Shown: piece by piece, positions 7,975 to 17,674 of the stretch
Layout of the letters: every line of letters begins with the position of its first letter
Numbering within the stretch: the first letter of the stretch is position 1
Source: Veillonellales bacterium
GTDB lineage: Bacteria > Bacillota > Negativicutes > Veillonellales > Dialisteraceae
Direction: 5' to 3'
DNA: 64,000 bases
Assembly (NCBI GenBank): GCA_944390485.1
Contig: CALXPQ010000007.1
Location: forward strand, 1 to 64,000
Made by a program: the position numbers and the translations under genes
The notes under the pieces: model-generated
What the model saw: the letters and a program-made list of their open reading frames with translations, nothing else
What the model was told of the DNA's origin: nothing
The model's database searches: none

Positions 7975-8450
7975 GCTTGGGCCTGCACGTCGGCACAAGG
8001 GAGCCGCAACGCGGCGACACAAACTTTCCCCGGGCATGAGGAGAAAGGAATCCTTCTCTATGGGGTTCCGCATCGGTGTGAGAGAAACGTTCGCATCGAA
8101 AATGAAGCCCGCACCCTATGCACGATAACGGATAAACACTGGTGCAGCATCCCCGCCCGTTTCGTTGGAGGCCGACCCCGGAGGGAGAAAATTTCGCCGG
8201 TGGCGTCAGCGGTCGGCCTGTTTGAGCGAGCAAAGCGAGCAAGCTCTCCGGAGGGTAGTGACCGGCGAAATTTTCAGGCCGGAGTGACGGGGCGGCTGCC
8301 CTTTCTTTTGCTTCGTTTTCTTTCCGCCAGGCACGGAAAGAAAATGAAGGGACCATGGAATCGCATTCCTGAAATAGAAAGAGTCGTAAATGAGAGACAC
8401 GCACGGATTTCCTATGTGGGGTCGCATCGCCTGCGCAGAAAAAATTTTAT
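7975..8450 (+). repeat. Dispersed structured repeat, copy D
   Basis: Begins with the GCACAAGGGAGCCGCAACGC left module shared with 626-680 and 17715-17765. Hairpin 1 arms are 8188-8201 and 8261-8274 (same arms as copy A, perfect). Hairpin 2 arms are 8316-8326 and 8334-8344. Hairpin 3 lies near 8355-8370. Confidence 0.85.
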
Positions 8451-8840
8451 TGGGATGTGGGTCTGCATCCATGTGTGCGAAACATCCGCATCGTACATGA
8501 AGCCCGCACCCTATGCACGATAACGGGTGAGCACTGGTTCAGCATCCCCGCCCGTTCCGTTGGAGGCCGCCCCCGCAGGGGGAAGCTGGGCACCGTCTCA
8601 GCGTGAAGACGGGACGCCGTGTCTGAGCGACCGAAGGGAGCGAGTTGCGGCCCGTCAGCTGAGACGGTGTGCAGCTTAGGCCGGAAACGCGCGGCGGCGC
8701 CCCCTTTCTTGGCCGACATTCTTTCCGAGCGGTCGGAAAGAATGTCGGGGACCATGGAATCGTATTCCAAAAATAGAATCATTCGTAAATGACCGGATAC
8801 GTACGGTCTCGTGATGTGCGTCCGCACCGCATGCGCAAAA
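8451..8840 (+). repeat. Dispersed structured repeat, copy E
   Basis: Same flanks as copy D but different arms. Hairpin 1 pairs 8583-8602 with 8658-8677 (18 of 20). Hairpin 2 pairs 8713-8728 with 8733-8748 (perfect 16 bp), with a four-base loop. Confidence 0.85.
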
Positions 8841-9240
8841 AGTTTTTCAAAGCATGGGGTCCGCTCCTGTGTTTCTCAATACGTCAGCATGCGGGAAGGG
8901 CATTCGGAAAAATGTACGACATAGAAAAGAGCTGGTGCAGCATCCCCGCCTGTTTCATTGGAGCCCGGCCCCGAAGGGGAGAGATTGGGCGAACCGGAGC
9001 GCCCGGACGGGACGACTGTCTGAGCGAGCAGAGCGAGCGAGTTTCGTTCCGTCAGCGGAGGATCGCCCAATCTCAGGGCGGAAATGCCTGGCGGCGTTTT
9101 CTTCCTTTGCTGACTTTCCATTCTTTTTCGGAAAAGAAGGAAAGTCGGAGACCATGGAGCTCGTGCTCCAAAAATGGATAGACATAAGGATGGAGCCGTC
9201 GGGGTGCCTCGCGTGAAGGAAAAATTATCGCGCAGGCCGG
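8841..9240 (+). repeat. Dispersed structured repeat, copy F (most diverged)
   Basis: Hairpin 1 pairs 8981-8992 with 9063-9074 (perfect 12 bp, new sequence). Hairpin 2 pairs 9112-9119 with 9139-9146 and continues inside as TTCTTTTT/GAAAAGAA. Hairpin 3 pairs TGGAGC (9155-9160) with GCTCCA (9165-9170), a compensated double change from TGGAAT/ATTCCA in the other copies. Confidence 0.8.
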
Positions 9241-9314
9241 CGTCCGCGCCGCGTTTTCCCGGCGCGCTTTCGCCGGCTTTCCCCGCAGCGGGCAGGCGGA
9301 AAAGGAGATGCGCC

Positions 9315-9343
9315 TTGCCATCTGCCGGGCCGTATGCTACCAT
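9315..9343 (+). promoter_or_regulatory. Probable promoter of the gcv operon
   Basis: TTGCCA (9315-9320), a 17-base spacer and a weak TACCAT (9338-9343), about 60 bases before the riboswitch. Confidence 0.45.
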
Positions 9344-9404
9344 GAAGGCAGCAAGTTTTATATACGGCCTGATGCTGGGCTGCAATGCTATGCATGGATG
9401 ATGA

Positions 9405-9582
9405 TGCCGGGAGAGCGCCCGCTGGGGCCGCCGAAGGGGCTGAAACTCTCAGGTAAAAGGACCGGTATCTGACAATCCTCTGGAGAGTCCGGAAAGGACA
9501 CCGAAGAAGCACGCCGGACCGCCGGCCGATCTTTCAGGTCAAAGGACAGAGGCGCACTGTGATTTTGCAGTGCGCTTTTTTT
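9405..9582 (+). promoter_or_regulatory. Tandem glycine riboswitch with terminator
   Basis: Aptamer 1 (about 9405-9472) shows GGGAGAGC, the GCCGAAGGGGC helix and the ACTCTCAGGTAAAAGGAC core. Aptamer 2 (about 9474-9548) shows TGGAGAGTCCG, ACACCGAAG and TTTCAGGTCAAAGGACAGAGG. An expression-platform terminator follows at 9552-9582 (GCGCACTG/CAGTGCGC plus T7). Glycine binding is expected to turn on the cleavage operon immediately downstream. Confidence 0.92.
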
Positions 9583-9656
9583 GTTACTGCCGCGGGCAGG
9601 AAGCGCACTGATTGCACGGAACGGCCGCGCCGTTCCGCCGGAAAGGGAGGAATGAC

Positions 9657-10736
9657 ATGGATAAGAAAACGCCGCTGTACGACAGACATGTGGCGCTGAA
9701 AGGGAAGATGGTGCCTTTCGGCGGCTACATCATGCCGGTACAGTATGATCAGGGCATCATCGCCGAACACATGGCGGTGCGCACGAAAGCGGGGCTTTTC
9801 GACGTATCGCACATGGGCGAAGTGATTTTTGAAGGGCCGGGGGCGCTCGCCACGCTGAACCACCTGCTCACGAACGACTACACGAGCCTCGCCGTGGGCC
9901 GCGTGCGCTACGGCGTGATGTGCCAGGAAGACGGCGGCTGCCTGGACGACCTCATCGTGTACCGTCTGGGCGAAGAGAAATATCTGGTGGTCGTCAACGC
10001 GGCGAACCACGACAAGGATGTGGCGCACATGCGTCCGAATCTCCTGCCTGACACGACCTTCACGGACATTTCCGACGAGACGGGCCTGCTCGCTCTGCAG
10101 GGACCGGAGAGCAAGGCCATCATCACGAAACTCCTCGAAGGCGGCGAGCTGCCGGAGAAATATTACAGCTCTTCCCAGCATGTGCAGCTCGCGGGCATCG
10201 ACTGCCTCGTCTCCCGCACGGGCTACACCGGGGAATTTGGCTACGAGATCTTCTGCCCGGCGGACCGGGCGGCGGACCTGTGGGACGCGATCCTCGCAGC
10301 AGGCGCGGACCACGGCATCCTGCCCTGCGGCCTCGGCGCGCGGGACACGCTCCGCCTCGAAGCGGCCATGCCGCTCTACGGCCATGAAATGGACGAGACG
10401 GTGAATCCGCTCGAGACGGGCCTCGACTTCGGCGTGAAGATGAACAAGCCGGACTTCATCGGCAAGGCGGGCATCGAAGCGCATCCCATCACGCGGGAGC
10501 GCATCGGCCTCAAGGTGACCGGCCGGGGCATCGTGCGCGAAGGGGAAGACCTCTACGCGGGCGGCGAGAAGATCGGCCATACCACGTCGGGCACCTTCTG
10601 CCCGTACCTCAAGGGCGCCTACGCCATGGCGCTCGTCACGAAAGGCAAAGTTTCCGTGGGCGACACGGTGGAAGCGGATGTGCGCGGCCGGAAAGTGGCC
10701 TGCGAAGTGGTGCCGCTGCCTTTCTACAAACGGTAA
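9657..10736 (+). CDS. gcvT: Glycine cleavage system T protein (aminomethyltransferase)
   Basis: 359 residues. It transfers the methylene group of the H-protein-bound aminomethyl lipoate to tetrahydrofolate, releasing ammonia. Diagnostic segments are FDVSHMGE near residue 49, [11 protein letters not shown], and [11 protein letters not shown] followed by [16 protein letters not shown] lies 6 bases upstream of ATG 9657; the longer in-frame version from 9612 has no site. First gene of the riboswitch-controlled operon. Cytoplasmic. Confidence 0.95.
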   Translation: MDKKTPLYDRHVALKGKMVPFGGYIMPVQYDQGIIAEHMAVRTKAGLFDVSHMGEVIFEGPGALATLNHLLTNDYTSLAVGRVRYGVMCQEDGGCLDDLIVYRLGEEKYLVVVNAANHDKDVAHMRPNLLPDTTFTDISDETGLLALQGPESKAIITKLLEGGELPEKYYSSSQHVQLAGIDCLVSRTGYTGEFGYEIFCPADRAADLWDAILAAGADHGILPCGLGARDTLRLEAAMPLYGHEMDETVNPLETGLDFGVKMNKPDFIGKAGIEAHPITRERIGLKVTGRGIVREGEDLYAGGEKIGHTTSGTFCPYLKGAYAMALVTKGKVSVGDTVEADVRGRKVACEVVPLPFYKR

Positions 10737-10784
10737 GCATTAATCATCTCCAAATCATAGATAAGAAATATAAGGAGGACTATC

Positions 10785-11168
10785 ATGGAATTTCCGAAGA
10801 ATCTCACCTATGCCAAGACGCATGAATGGCTCAAGAAAGACGGCGACCTCGTGGAGATCGGCCTCACCGACTACGCGCAGGACCAGCTCGGCGACATCGT
10901 ATTCGTCAATCTTCCCGAAGTGGGCGACGAAGTGACCATGGGCGAATCCTTCGCCGACGTGGAATCCGTCAAGGCCGTATCCGACATCTACAGCCCGGTC
11001 ACCGGCGTGGTGGCGGAGATCAACGAAGCGCTCCTGGACGCTCCGGAAACGGTGAACGGCGCTCCCTACGACGCGTGGTTCATCAAGGTGAAAGACGTCT
11101 CCGAAGAAGAGGAACTGCTCGACGCGGACGCTTACGAAGCGCTCTGCAAAGAAGGCGGGGAGGCCTGA
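10785..11168 (+). CDS. gcvH: Glycine cleavage system H protein
   Basis: 127 residues, the normal size. The lipoyl-lysine lies in the [12 protein letters not shown] segment. It shuttles the aminomethyl group between P, T and L proteins. An AAGGAGG site lies before the ATG. The stop is followed by the gcvPA start with one base between them. Confidence 0.95.
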   Translation: MEFPKNLTYAKTHEWLKKDGDLVEIGLTDYAQDQLGDIVFVNLPEVGDEVTMGESFADVESVKAVSDIYSPVTGVVAEINEALLDAPETVNGAPYDAWFIKVKDVSEEEELLDADAYEALCKEGGEA

Positions 11169-11169
11169 G

Positions 11170-12480
11170 ATGGGCAGCTATGTGCCTTCTTCCGCGGAGG
11201 AGAGAAAGAGCATGCTCGCCGCGGTGGGCGCAGAGACGCTGGACGATCTCTACGCCGCCGTGCCGGAATCGGTCTATCTGAAATCGCCGGTCATCCCGGC
11301 GGGGAAATCCGAGATGGAGGTCATCTCGGAGCTCTCCGCCATGGCGGCGAAAGACACGGTTTATCAGAGCATTTTCCGCGGGGCCGGGGCGTACCATCAC
11401 TACATCCCGTCCATCGTGAAGAACGTCATCAATAAGGAAGCCTTCCGCACGACCTATACGCCCTACCAGGCGGAGATCAGCCAGGGCATCCTCCAGTCCA
11501 TCTTCGAGTACCAGACCATGATCTGCGAGCTCACCGGCATGGACGTGTCCAATGCGTCCGTCTACGACGGCGCGTCCGCCGCGGCGGAATCCATCTTCAT
11601 GTGCCAGGCGCGGAAGAAGACGAAGGCCGTCGTGGCCGGCACCGCCCATCCGGAAGTGATCGAGACCATCGAGACCTACTGCCGGAGCCGCGGCGTGCCG
11701 GTGGCGGTCGTCCCGGCGAAAGACGGTCAGATCGACAAAGAGGCCCTCGCCGAAGCGCTCACGGACGATGCGGCGTGCCTCTATTTCCAGCAGCCGAACT
11801 ACTTCGGCGTGATGGAAGACAGCGAAGCGCTCATCGCCATGGCCCATGAGAAGAAAGCCCTCGCCGTGATGGGCGTGAACCCCATCGCCCTAGGCCTCAT
11901 GAAGACGCCGGGCGAGCTCGGCGCGGACATCGCCGTGGGCGAAGGCCAGCCGCTCGGCCTGCCTCTGTCCTTCGGCGGCCCGTACCTCGGCTTCATGGCC
12001 GCGACGGAAAAACTGATGCGGAAGCTCCCCGGGCGCATCGTGGGCGAGACCACCGACGCCCGCGGCGGCCGCTGCTTCGTGCTGACCCTCCAGGCGCGCG
12101 AACAGCATATCCGCCGGGAGAAAGCGTCGTCCAATATCTGCTCGAACGAAGCGCTCTGCGCGATGACCGCCGGGGCGTACCTCACCGCCATGGGTCCGGA
12201 AGGCCTCGCGCAGGCGGCGAAGCTCTGCCTCTCGAAAGCGCACTACCTTGCGGGCGAACTGGCGAAGATCGGCTACGGGCAGGCGTACGACAAGCCTTTC
12301 TTCCATGAATTCGTGACGAAGACCCCCATCCCGGCGGCGGACGTGGAGAAGAAACTCGCCGCCAGAGGCATCCTGAGCGGGCTCCCCATCGGAGAGCACG
12401 AGATGCTCTGGTGCGCGACGGAAATGAATACGAAAGCCCAGATGGACGAAGTCATTGCTGTGCTGAAAGGAGAGGAATGA
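11170..12480 (+). CDS. gcvPA: Glycine dehydrogenase (decarboxylating) subunit 1
   Basis: 436 residues. N-terminal half of the P protein in the two-subunit form typical of Firmicutes and archaea. Recognisable segments are [15 protein letters not shown], the [10 protein letters not shown] stretch and [13 protein letters not shown]. With GcvPB it decarboxylates glycine by pyridoxal phosphate chemistry and loads lipoyl-GcvH. It starts one base after gcvH and ends one base before gcvPB, so the three are translationally linked. Confidence 0.95.
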   Translation: MGSYVPSSAEERKSMLAAVGAETLDDLYAAVPESVYLKSPVIPAGKSEMEVISELSAMAAKDTVYQSIFRGAGAYHHYIPSIVKNVINKEAFRTTYTPYQAEISQGILQSIFEYQTMICELTGMDVSNASVYDGASAAAESIFMCQARKKTKAVVAGTAHPEVIETIETYCRSRGVPVAVVPAKDGQIDKEALAEALTDDAACLYFQQPNYFGVMEDSEALIAMAHEKKALAVMGVNPIALGLMKTPGELGADIAVGEGQPLGLPLSFGGPYLGFMAATEKLMRKLPGRIVGETTDARGGRCFVLTLQAREQHIRREKASSNICSNEALCAMTAGAYLTAMGPEGLAQAAKLCLSKAHYLAGELAKIGYGQAYDKPFFHEFVTKTPIPAADVEKKLAARGILSGLPIGEHEMLWCATEMNTKAQMDEVIAVLKGEE

Positions 12481-12481
12481 A

Positions 12482-13915
12482 ATGGAGCTGATTTTTGAAA
12501 GAAGCCGTCACGGCCACAAAATGGCTCTGCTTCCCGCCTGCGACGTGCCGGAAGCCGCTCCGGATTTCCCGCTCCGCAGCGAAGCGCCGAAGCTCCCCGA
12601 AGTGAGCGAGGTGGAGATGAGCCGCCACTACTCGGCGCTGGAACAGCAGGCTTTCGGCGTGAACGACGGATTCTATCCGCTCGGCTCGTGCACGATGAAG
12701 TACAATCCCGCCGTGAACGAGACGGCGGCGGGCCTGCCGGGATTCACGGAACTGCATCCGCTCCAGCCGGAAGCGACCGTGCAGGGCGCGCTCGAAGCGA
12801 TGTATGCGGCGCAGCGCCTGCTGGCGGACATCACCGGCATGGACGAAGTGACGCTCCAGCCGGCAGCGGGGGCGCACGGCGAATACACAGGCCTGCTCCT
12901 CATCCGCGCCTACCATGAAGCGCGCGGCGACCACGGCCGCACGAAGATCATCGTCCCCGACTCGGCGCACGGCACGAACCCGGCGTCCGCGGCGATGGCG
13001 GGCTACTCCGTCGTCCCCGTGAAGTCGAACGAAGCGGGCGGCGTCGATCTGGACGCGCTCCGCGCGGCGGTCGGCCCCGACACGGCGGGCCTCATGCTGA
13101 CGAATCCGAATACCCTCGGCCTCTTCGACCCGGATATCCTCGAGATCACGCAGATCGTCCACGACGCGGGCGGCCTCTGCTACTACGACGGCGCGAACCT
13201 GAACGCGGTCGTGGGCCGCGCCCGTCCGGGCGACATGGGCTTCGACTGCGTCCATGTGAACCTGCACAAGACCTTCTCCACGCCTCACGGCGGCGGCGGC
13301 CCCGGGTCCGGACCGGTGGGCTGCAAGGCGTTCCTCGCGGACTACCTGCCCCATCCGATCGTGGCGAAGGACGAGGGCGGCTACCATTTCGTGAAGCCGG
13401 CCCATTCCTTCGGCCGGGTGCGCATGTTCTACGGCAACTTCCTCGTGGCCGTGCGCGCGCTCACGTACATCCTCACCCTCGGCGGCGACGGACTGGCCGA
13501 AGCGTCCGGCATGGCGGTGCTCAATGCGAACTACCTCATGACCCGCCTGAAAGACGCCATCGACATCGCCTATCCGGGCACGTGCATGCACGAATTCGTC
13601 ATGACCCTCGAGAAATACAAGGAAGAGACCGGCGTATCCGCCCTCGACGTGGCGAAGCGCCTCCTCGACTACGGCATCCATCCGCCGACCATGTATTTCC
13701 CGCTCATCGTCCATGAAGCGCTCATGGCCGAACCAACGGAGACCGAGAGTAAAGAGACGCTCGACCATGCGGCGGACGTCTTCTGCCGGATCTTCGCGGA
13801 AGGCCGGGAAAATCCGGAAAGCCTGCACACCGCGCCGCACGACACGGCCATCGGCCGCCCGGACGAAGTCACCGCAGCCCGCCATCCGAAGCTGCGCTAT
13901 GTGTGGGAGAAATAA
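12482..13915 (+). CDS. gcvPB: Glycine dehydrogenase (decarboxylating) subunit 2
   Basis: 477 residues. C-terminal half of the P protein and the pyridoxal-phosphate-bearing subunit. The cofactor lysine sits in [16 protein letters not shown], and [12 protein letters not shown] near the N terminus is characteristic. The start is preceded by AGGAATGA. The stop codon shares a base with the lplA start. Confidence 0.95.
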   Translation: MELIFERSRHGHKMALLPACDVPEAAPDFPLRSEAPKLPEVSEVEMSRHYSALEQQAFGVNDGFYPLGSCTMKYNPAVNETAAGLPGFTELHPLQPEATVQGALEAMYAAQRLLADITGMDEVTLQPAAGAHGEYTGLLLIRAYHEARGDHGRTKIIVPDSAHGTNPASAAMAGYSVVPVKSNEAGGVDLDALRAAVGPDTAGLMLTNPNTLGLFDPDILEITQIVHDAGGLCYYDGANLNAVVGRARPGDMGFDCVHVNLHKTFSTPHGGGGPGSGPVGCKAFLADYLPHPIVAKDEGGYHFVKPAHSFGRVRMFYGNFLVAVRALTYILTLGGDGLAEASGMAVLNANYLMTRLKDAIDIAYPGTCMHEFVMTLEKYKEETGVSALDVAKRLLDYGIHPPTMYFPLIVHEALMAEPTETESKETLDHAADVFCRIFAEGRENPESLHTAPHDTAIGRPDEVTAARHPKLRYVWEK

Positions 13916-14922
13916 TGGCTGACACGCTGTTCCTCTTCGACAACCGCGGGGAGAGCCGGAATCCGTACCGGAACCTCGCCGTCGAGGAATACCTCACCCG
14001 CCATGCGCCGGCGGGGAGCGTCACGCTCTACCTCTGGCAGAACCGGAAGACCGTCGTCATCGGGCGGAACCAGAACGCCTGGGGCGAATGCCGGGCGGAA
14101 GCGCTCGAACGGGATGGAGGCCGCCTCGCGCGGCGCCTCTCCGGCGGCGGGGCGGTATACCACGATGACGGGAACCTGAACTTCACCTTCTGCGCGCCCG
14201 ACGGTACGTACGACGAAGCGCGCCAGGCCGGCGTGATCGCCCGCGCGGCGGCGGCCTTCGGCATTTATGTGGAGAAGACCGGCCGGAACGACCTCACGGC
14301 AGACGGGCGGAAATTCTCCGGCAACGCCTACTGGCATGCGGACGGACAGAATTTCCACCACGGCACGATCCTCATCGACGCGGACATGGGCGCGCTCGCC
14401 CGCTACCTCGACACCGCCTCGTCGAAGCTCCATGCGAAAGGCGTGAAGTCCGTCCCGTCGAAAGTGGTGAACCTGTCCGAGCTGAATCCGGCCGTCACAG
14501 TGGACGCCTTCGCCGCGGCCATGAAGGACGCCTTCGTCGCGGAATACGGCGGAGCGCCTGCCGTCCTCACCGGGGCGGACATGGACGCGGACGAGCTGGC
14601 GGAGCGGGAAGCGTTCTTCGCCTCCTGGGCGTGGCGGTACGGGCGGAAGATCCCCTTCACCGGCGCCTGGTCCGGGCAGTTCCCGTGGGGATTCCTGCGC
14701 CTCTACATCCGGGCGGACGGCGGCGTCATTACCGATGCGTCCGTCGATTCCGACGGCATGGCCTCCGAAGTCATCGCGGCCATCCCGGAAGCGCTCCTCG
14801 GCGCGCGGTACAGCCGCGAGGCCATGGACGCCCGGATCTGCACCATCCCGGTGCGGACCCCGCTGGAAGAAGAAGTCATCGCCTCGGCAGCGGCCCTCAT
14901 CCGCCGCGGAGACGAAGAGTGA
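13915..14922 (+). CDS. lplA: Lipoate-protein ligase A
   Basis: 335 residues. It activates lipoate with ATP and attaches it to the lysine of lipoyl domains, here presumably GcvH. Motifs are RRLSGGGAVYHDDGNLNFTF, the K-FSGNAYW segment and HHGTILIDADM; the C-terminal accessory domain (about residues 240-335) is present. The start overlaps the gcvPB stop by one base, so lipoylation is tied to glycine-cleavage expression. Confidence 0.9.
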   Translation: MADTLFLFDNRGESRNPYRNLAVEEYLTRHAPAGSVTLYLWQNRKTVVIGRNQNAWGECRAEALERDGGRLARRLSGGGAVYHDDGNLNFTFCAPDGTYDEARQAGVIARAAAAFGIYVEKTGRNDLTADGRKFSGNAYWHADGQNFHHGTILIDADMGALARYLDTASSKLHAKGVKSVPSKVVNLSELNPAVTVDAFAAAMKDAFVAEYGGAPAVLTGADMDADELAEREAFFASWAWRYGRKIPFTGAWSGQFPWGFLRLYIRADGGVITDASVDSDGMASEVIAAIPEALLGARYSREAMDARICTIPVRTPLEEEVIASAAALIRRGDEE

Positions 14923-14933
14923 ACGAAACAGGG

Positions 14934-14962
14934 ACGCCGCTTCGCAAGGGGCGGCGTTTTCT
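14934..14962 (+). terminator. Hairpin between lplA and lpdA, possible terminator
   Basis: ACGCCGC/GCGGCGT stem followed by TTTTCTC. With only a short T tract it may attenuate rather than stop read-through into lpdA. Confidence 0.5.
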
Positions 14963-14982
14963 CATAAAAAAGGAGACTATCT

Positions 14983-16350
14983 ATGAATTATGACCTCATC
15001 ATCATCGGCGGCGGCCCCGGCGGCTACTCCTGCGCCCTCCGCGCCGTGCAGTACGGCCTCCGGACCGCGCTCATCGAGAAAGACCTCCTGGGCGGCACCT
15101 GCCTGAACCGCGGATGCATCCCCACGAAGACGCTCCTCTTCGCGGCGGGCCTCCTCACGAACATGAAGCAGGGCGCGAAATTCGGCGTCGCCGCGGACAA
15201 TGTCCGCCCCGACTACGGCGCGCTCCGCGCGCGCTGCGCCGACGTGACCGGCCAGCTCCGCACGGGCCTCACCAAGCTGCTCAAACAGCGGAAGATCGAC
15301 ATCTACGCCGGCACAGGCCGCGTCACCGCGGCAGGCGAAGTGACCGTCGCCGGGGCGGAGGGCGACACCGTCCTCACCGCGGCAGACATCGTCCTCGCCA
15401 CCGGCTCCGTCCCCGCCGTGCCGCCCATCCCCGGCGCGGACCTGCCCGGCGTCATGACCAGCGACGATATCCTCGCCGACCTGCCGGAACTCTCCCGCCT
15501 CGTCATCATCGGCGGCGGCGTCATCGGCACGGAATTCGCCGAAGTGTACCGCGCCCTCGGCACGGAAGTGACCATCGTCGAGGCGATGCCCCGCATCCTC
15601 CCGCCCATGAGTGCGGACCTGGCGCGGCACCTCGCGGCGGACTTCCGCAAAAAAGGCGTGAAAGTCATCACGAAAGCCTCCGTCACGGAGATCGCGCAGA
15701 CGGCGGGCGGCCTCGCCGTGCGCTATGCCCTCGGGGACAAAGCGGAAGAAATCGAAGCGGACGGCGTGCTCATCGCCACCGGCCGCCGCGCCTCCGTCGC
15801 AGGGCTCACGCCCTTCACCTTCGAAGAAGATCGCCGCCGCGTCGTGGTGGACGAACACTGCCAGACCAGCGTGCCCCACGTCTACGCCATCGGCGACATC
15901 ACCGCGGGCTTCCCGCAGCTCGCCCACACCGCGGAAGCGCAGGGCAAGATCGCCGCCGCCGCCATCGCGGGCCGGTCCTGCGGCATCCGCCTCGACCTCA
16001 TCCCCTCCGTGGTCTACACCCGTCCGGAGATCGCCTCCGTGGGCGTCTCCGAGGACGATGCGAAAGCCTCCGGCCGGCCGTACCGCGTGGGCCGCGCCAT
16101 GATGGGCGCGAACGCGAAGAGCCTCATCGCCGGCGAAGCGGGCTACATGAAGCTCATCGCCGACGGCGAAGGCCGCCTCATCGGCGCGGAATTCCAGTGT
16201 GAAGAAGCGTCGAACCTCGTGAGCGAAGCGACCCTCGCCATCGCCGCGGGCATGGGCGCGGAACAGTTCGCCTCCATCGTCCGGCCCCACCCGTCCGTGG
16301 AAGAGGCCATGGGCGAGACCGCCGAAGGCCTGCTCACCTTCGATAAATAA
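14983..16350 (+). CDS. lpdA: Dihydrolipoamide dehydrogenase (L protein)
   Basis: 455 residues. FAD/NAD disulfide oxidoreductase that reoxidises dihydrolipoyl-GcvH. It shows the FAD loop GGGPGGYS, redox cysteines C40 and C45 in GGTCLNRGCIPTK, the NAD loop GGGVIGTEF, and the C-terminal HPSVEEAMGE with the catalytic His-Glu pair. AAGGAG precedes the ATG. Last gene of the gcv operon, followed by a strong terminator. Confidence 0.95.
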   Translation: MNYDLIIIGGGPGGYSCALRAVQYGLRTALIEKDLLGGTCLNRGCIPTKTLLFAAGLLTNMKQGAKFGVAADNVRPDYGALRARCADVTGQLRTGLTKLLKQRKIDIYAGTGRVTAAGEVTVAGAEGDTVLTAADIVLATGSVPAVPPIPGADLPGVMTSDDILADLPELSRLVIIGGGVIGTEFAEVYRALGTEVTIVEAMPRILPPMSADLARHLAADFRKKGVKVITKASVTEIAQTAGGLAVRYALGDKAEEIEADGVLIATGRRASVAGLTPFTFEEDRRRVVVDEHCQTSVPHVYAIGDITAGFPQLAHTAEAQGKIAAAAIAGRSCGIRLDLIPSVVYTRPEIASVGVSEDDAKASGRPYRVGRAMMGANAKSLIAGEAGYMKLIADGEGRLIGAEFQCEEASNLVSEATLAIAAGMGAEQFASIVRPHPSVEEAMGETAEGLLTFDK

Positions 16351-16360
16351 AATTTTTGGC

Positions 16361-16395
16361 ATACAGCTCTCCGGGAAGGAGGGCTGTATTTTTTA
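16361..16395 (+). terminator. Intrinsic terminator of the gcv operon
   Basis: ATACAGC pairs with GCTGTAT around a CTCTCC...GGAGG inner stem, then T6. Confidence 0.85.
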
Positions 16396-16621
16396 TGGAA
16401 ATTTTTCCGGCGCGGGGCTCGCGAATGGGGACGTGTCTGCCCGTGGGGGGGCGGATGTACAGAAAGGGGCGTGCGTGCCCTCTCATGGGAAGGGGTACGG
16501 CCTCTCCAATGAGAGACCCGTCCCGTCTGAGGGAAACCGTTTTTTCCCCGTATGCAGGCTCGACACGCGCGCGGAATCGACGGAACCTATCATTTTATCC
16601 ATAGATTTAATACTGAAAATA

Positions 16622-16650
16622 TTGCAAATAGAAATCTCCAGTGCTATACT
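16622..16650 (+). promoter_or_regulatory. Promoter of the trimeric autotransporter
   Basis: TTGCAA (16622-16627), a 17-base spacer and TATACT (16645-16650). Transcription would begin near 16657, which is itself an ATG in frame with the adhesin. The stretch 16396-16621 holds no gene I can support. Confidence 0.6.
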
Positions 16651-16718
16651 CGATGCATGGACAGGCGGAAAGGGCGCTTATCCGTAAAAAACAATACATT
16701 TCAAAACTTTATACGTAC

Positions 16719-16729
16719 GGGGGGGGGGG
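16719..16729 (+). repeat. Poly-G tract (11 G) in the leader of the autotransporter
   Basis: Eleven consecutive G between the promoter and the start codon. Tracts of this length are prone to slipped-strand length change and are classic phase-variation sites next to surface-protein genes. Confidence 0.7.
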
Positions 16730-16750
16730 TGAAGAACCCCTTTCGTCATA

Positions 16751-16782
16751 CCTCCTCTCGTAACCCGTTTATGAGAGGAGGA
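16751..16782 (+). promoter_or_regulatory. Hairpin masking the ribosome binding site
   Basis: CCTCCTCTC (16751-16759) pairs perfectly with GAGAGGAGG (16773-16781). The stem can extend inward by four further pairs, one a G-T wobble, to a five-base loop. The 3' arm is the Shine-Dalgarno sequence for ATG 16789, so the site is sequestered unless the hairpin is opened. Confidence 0.7.
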
Positions 16783-16788
16783 TTTTTT

Positions 16789-17574
16789 ATGAAGAAAATG
16801 TATGCCGCTCTGCTCGCGGCAGCTATGATTACAGCAGGTGCTGGTTGGAACGTACAGGCATTTACTGAGCACTCAGATGGGGGTGCAAGCGCCTCTTATT
16901 TTCATGCTGAGGGTTCCGTAACAGGGAGCAGTGGCGATTTTACAAATAGCATCCATACGGATGGGACCGTTAGCTCGAATAAGGTTGAAGTTGAAAGCAA
17001 CATCACTGCTGGAGGTGGTCATTTTCAAGTGCATTCTGATGGCAGTACAGATGTTAAAAATTTGACAGTAGAAGAGGGAATAACTACAAATAGTCTGCAT
17101 GCACAGGGGTTGCGTATTGGTGGCATTGATGTAATGGCGGCAATTGATGAGCAAGGTAGAAAAATCAATAATTTGGGAAATGAAATAGATAATGTAGGCG
17201 CGATTTCTGCAGCTCTGGCTGGTCTGCATCCGCTCGATTATGACGGTACGGGTTCCAAGTTCCAGATTTCCGCGGCGATGGGTGCTTACGATGGTTCGCA
17301 GGCCATGGCCATTGGCGGATTCTATCATTTTAATGAAGATGTGCTACTGTCTCTTTCCGGCGCGACTTCTTTTGATGGCGACCACAAGACGGCGGGAAAT
17401 ATCGGCGTGACGTTCCGCGTCGGCCAGGGCAGCTCCGGCAAGAAAGTCAACTCCGACGACGTGCTGGCACAGCTCGAAGCGATGAACGAAAAGATCGCGG
17501 CTCTCGAAGCAGAGAACCAGAGCCTCTCCGAAAAAGTGGCGGCTCTCGAAGCTCCGGCACCGGCGGCCGAATAA
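16789..17574 (+). CDS. YadA-type trimeric autotransporter, short form
   Basis: 261 residues. Signal peptide 1-24 (cleavage after VQA); a passenger rich in Gly, Ser, His and Asp with degenerate short repeats (HSDG, HTDG); a neck near residues 118-145 with ALAGLHPLDYD; and an outer-membrane anchor domain of four strands (SKFQISAAMGAYDGSQAMAIG to GNIGVTFRVG). Unusually the protein continues after the last strand with about 37 residues of coiled coil and an APAPAAE tail, which would face the periplasm. ATG 16789 is chosen because it is followed by the signal peptide and preceded by GGAGGA. The passenger DNA is AT-rich while the anchor has local high-GC codon use, suggesting a mosaic gene. Confidence 0.88.
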   Translation: MKKMYAALLAAAMITAGAGWNVQAFTEHSDGGASASYFHAEGSVTGSSGDFTNSIHTDGTVSSNKVEVESNITAGGGHFQVHSDGSTDVKNLTVEEGITTNSLHAQGLRIGGIDVMAAIDEQGRKINNLGNEIDNVGAISAALAGLHPLDYDGTGSKFQISAAMGAYDGSQAMAIGGFYHFNEDVLLSLSGATSFDGDHKTAGNIGVTFRVGQGSSGKKVNSDDVLAQLEAMNEKIAALEAENQSLSEKVAALEAPAPAAE

Positions 17575-17616
17575 TTTCGCATATTCTCTTTTTCATACAA
17601 CTCTACAGGAACCTCG

Positions 17617-17644
17617 AAAAGCAGGGCGCATGCCCTGCTTTTTG
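17617..17644 (+). terminator. Intrinsic terminator
   Basis: AAGCAGGGC/GCCCTGCTT stem with a four-base loop followed by T5. Confidence 0.85.
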
Positions 17645-17674
17645 CATGCGCTGACGCATTGTCGATGAGAAGTT

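Noticed and set aside
7975..9240. CRISPR array
   Set aside because: Units are about 400 bp with internal hairpins and no short direct repeats with unique spacers. No cas genes are present.
15114..16202. A 362-codon Arg/His-rich frame inside lpdA
   Set aside because: It is the off-frame of lpdA, with strongly biased, low-complexity composition.
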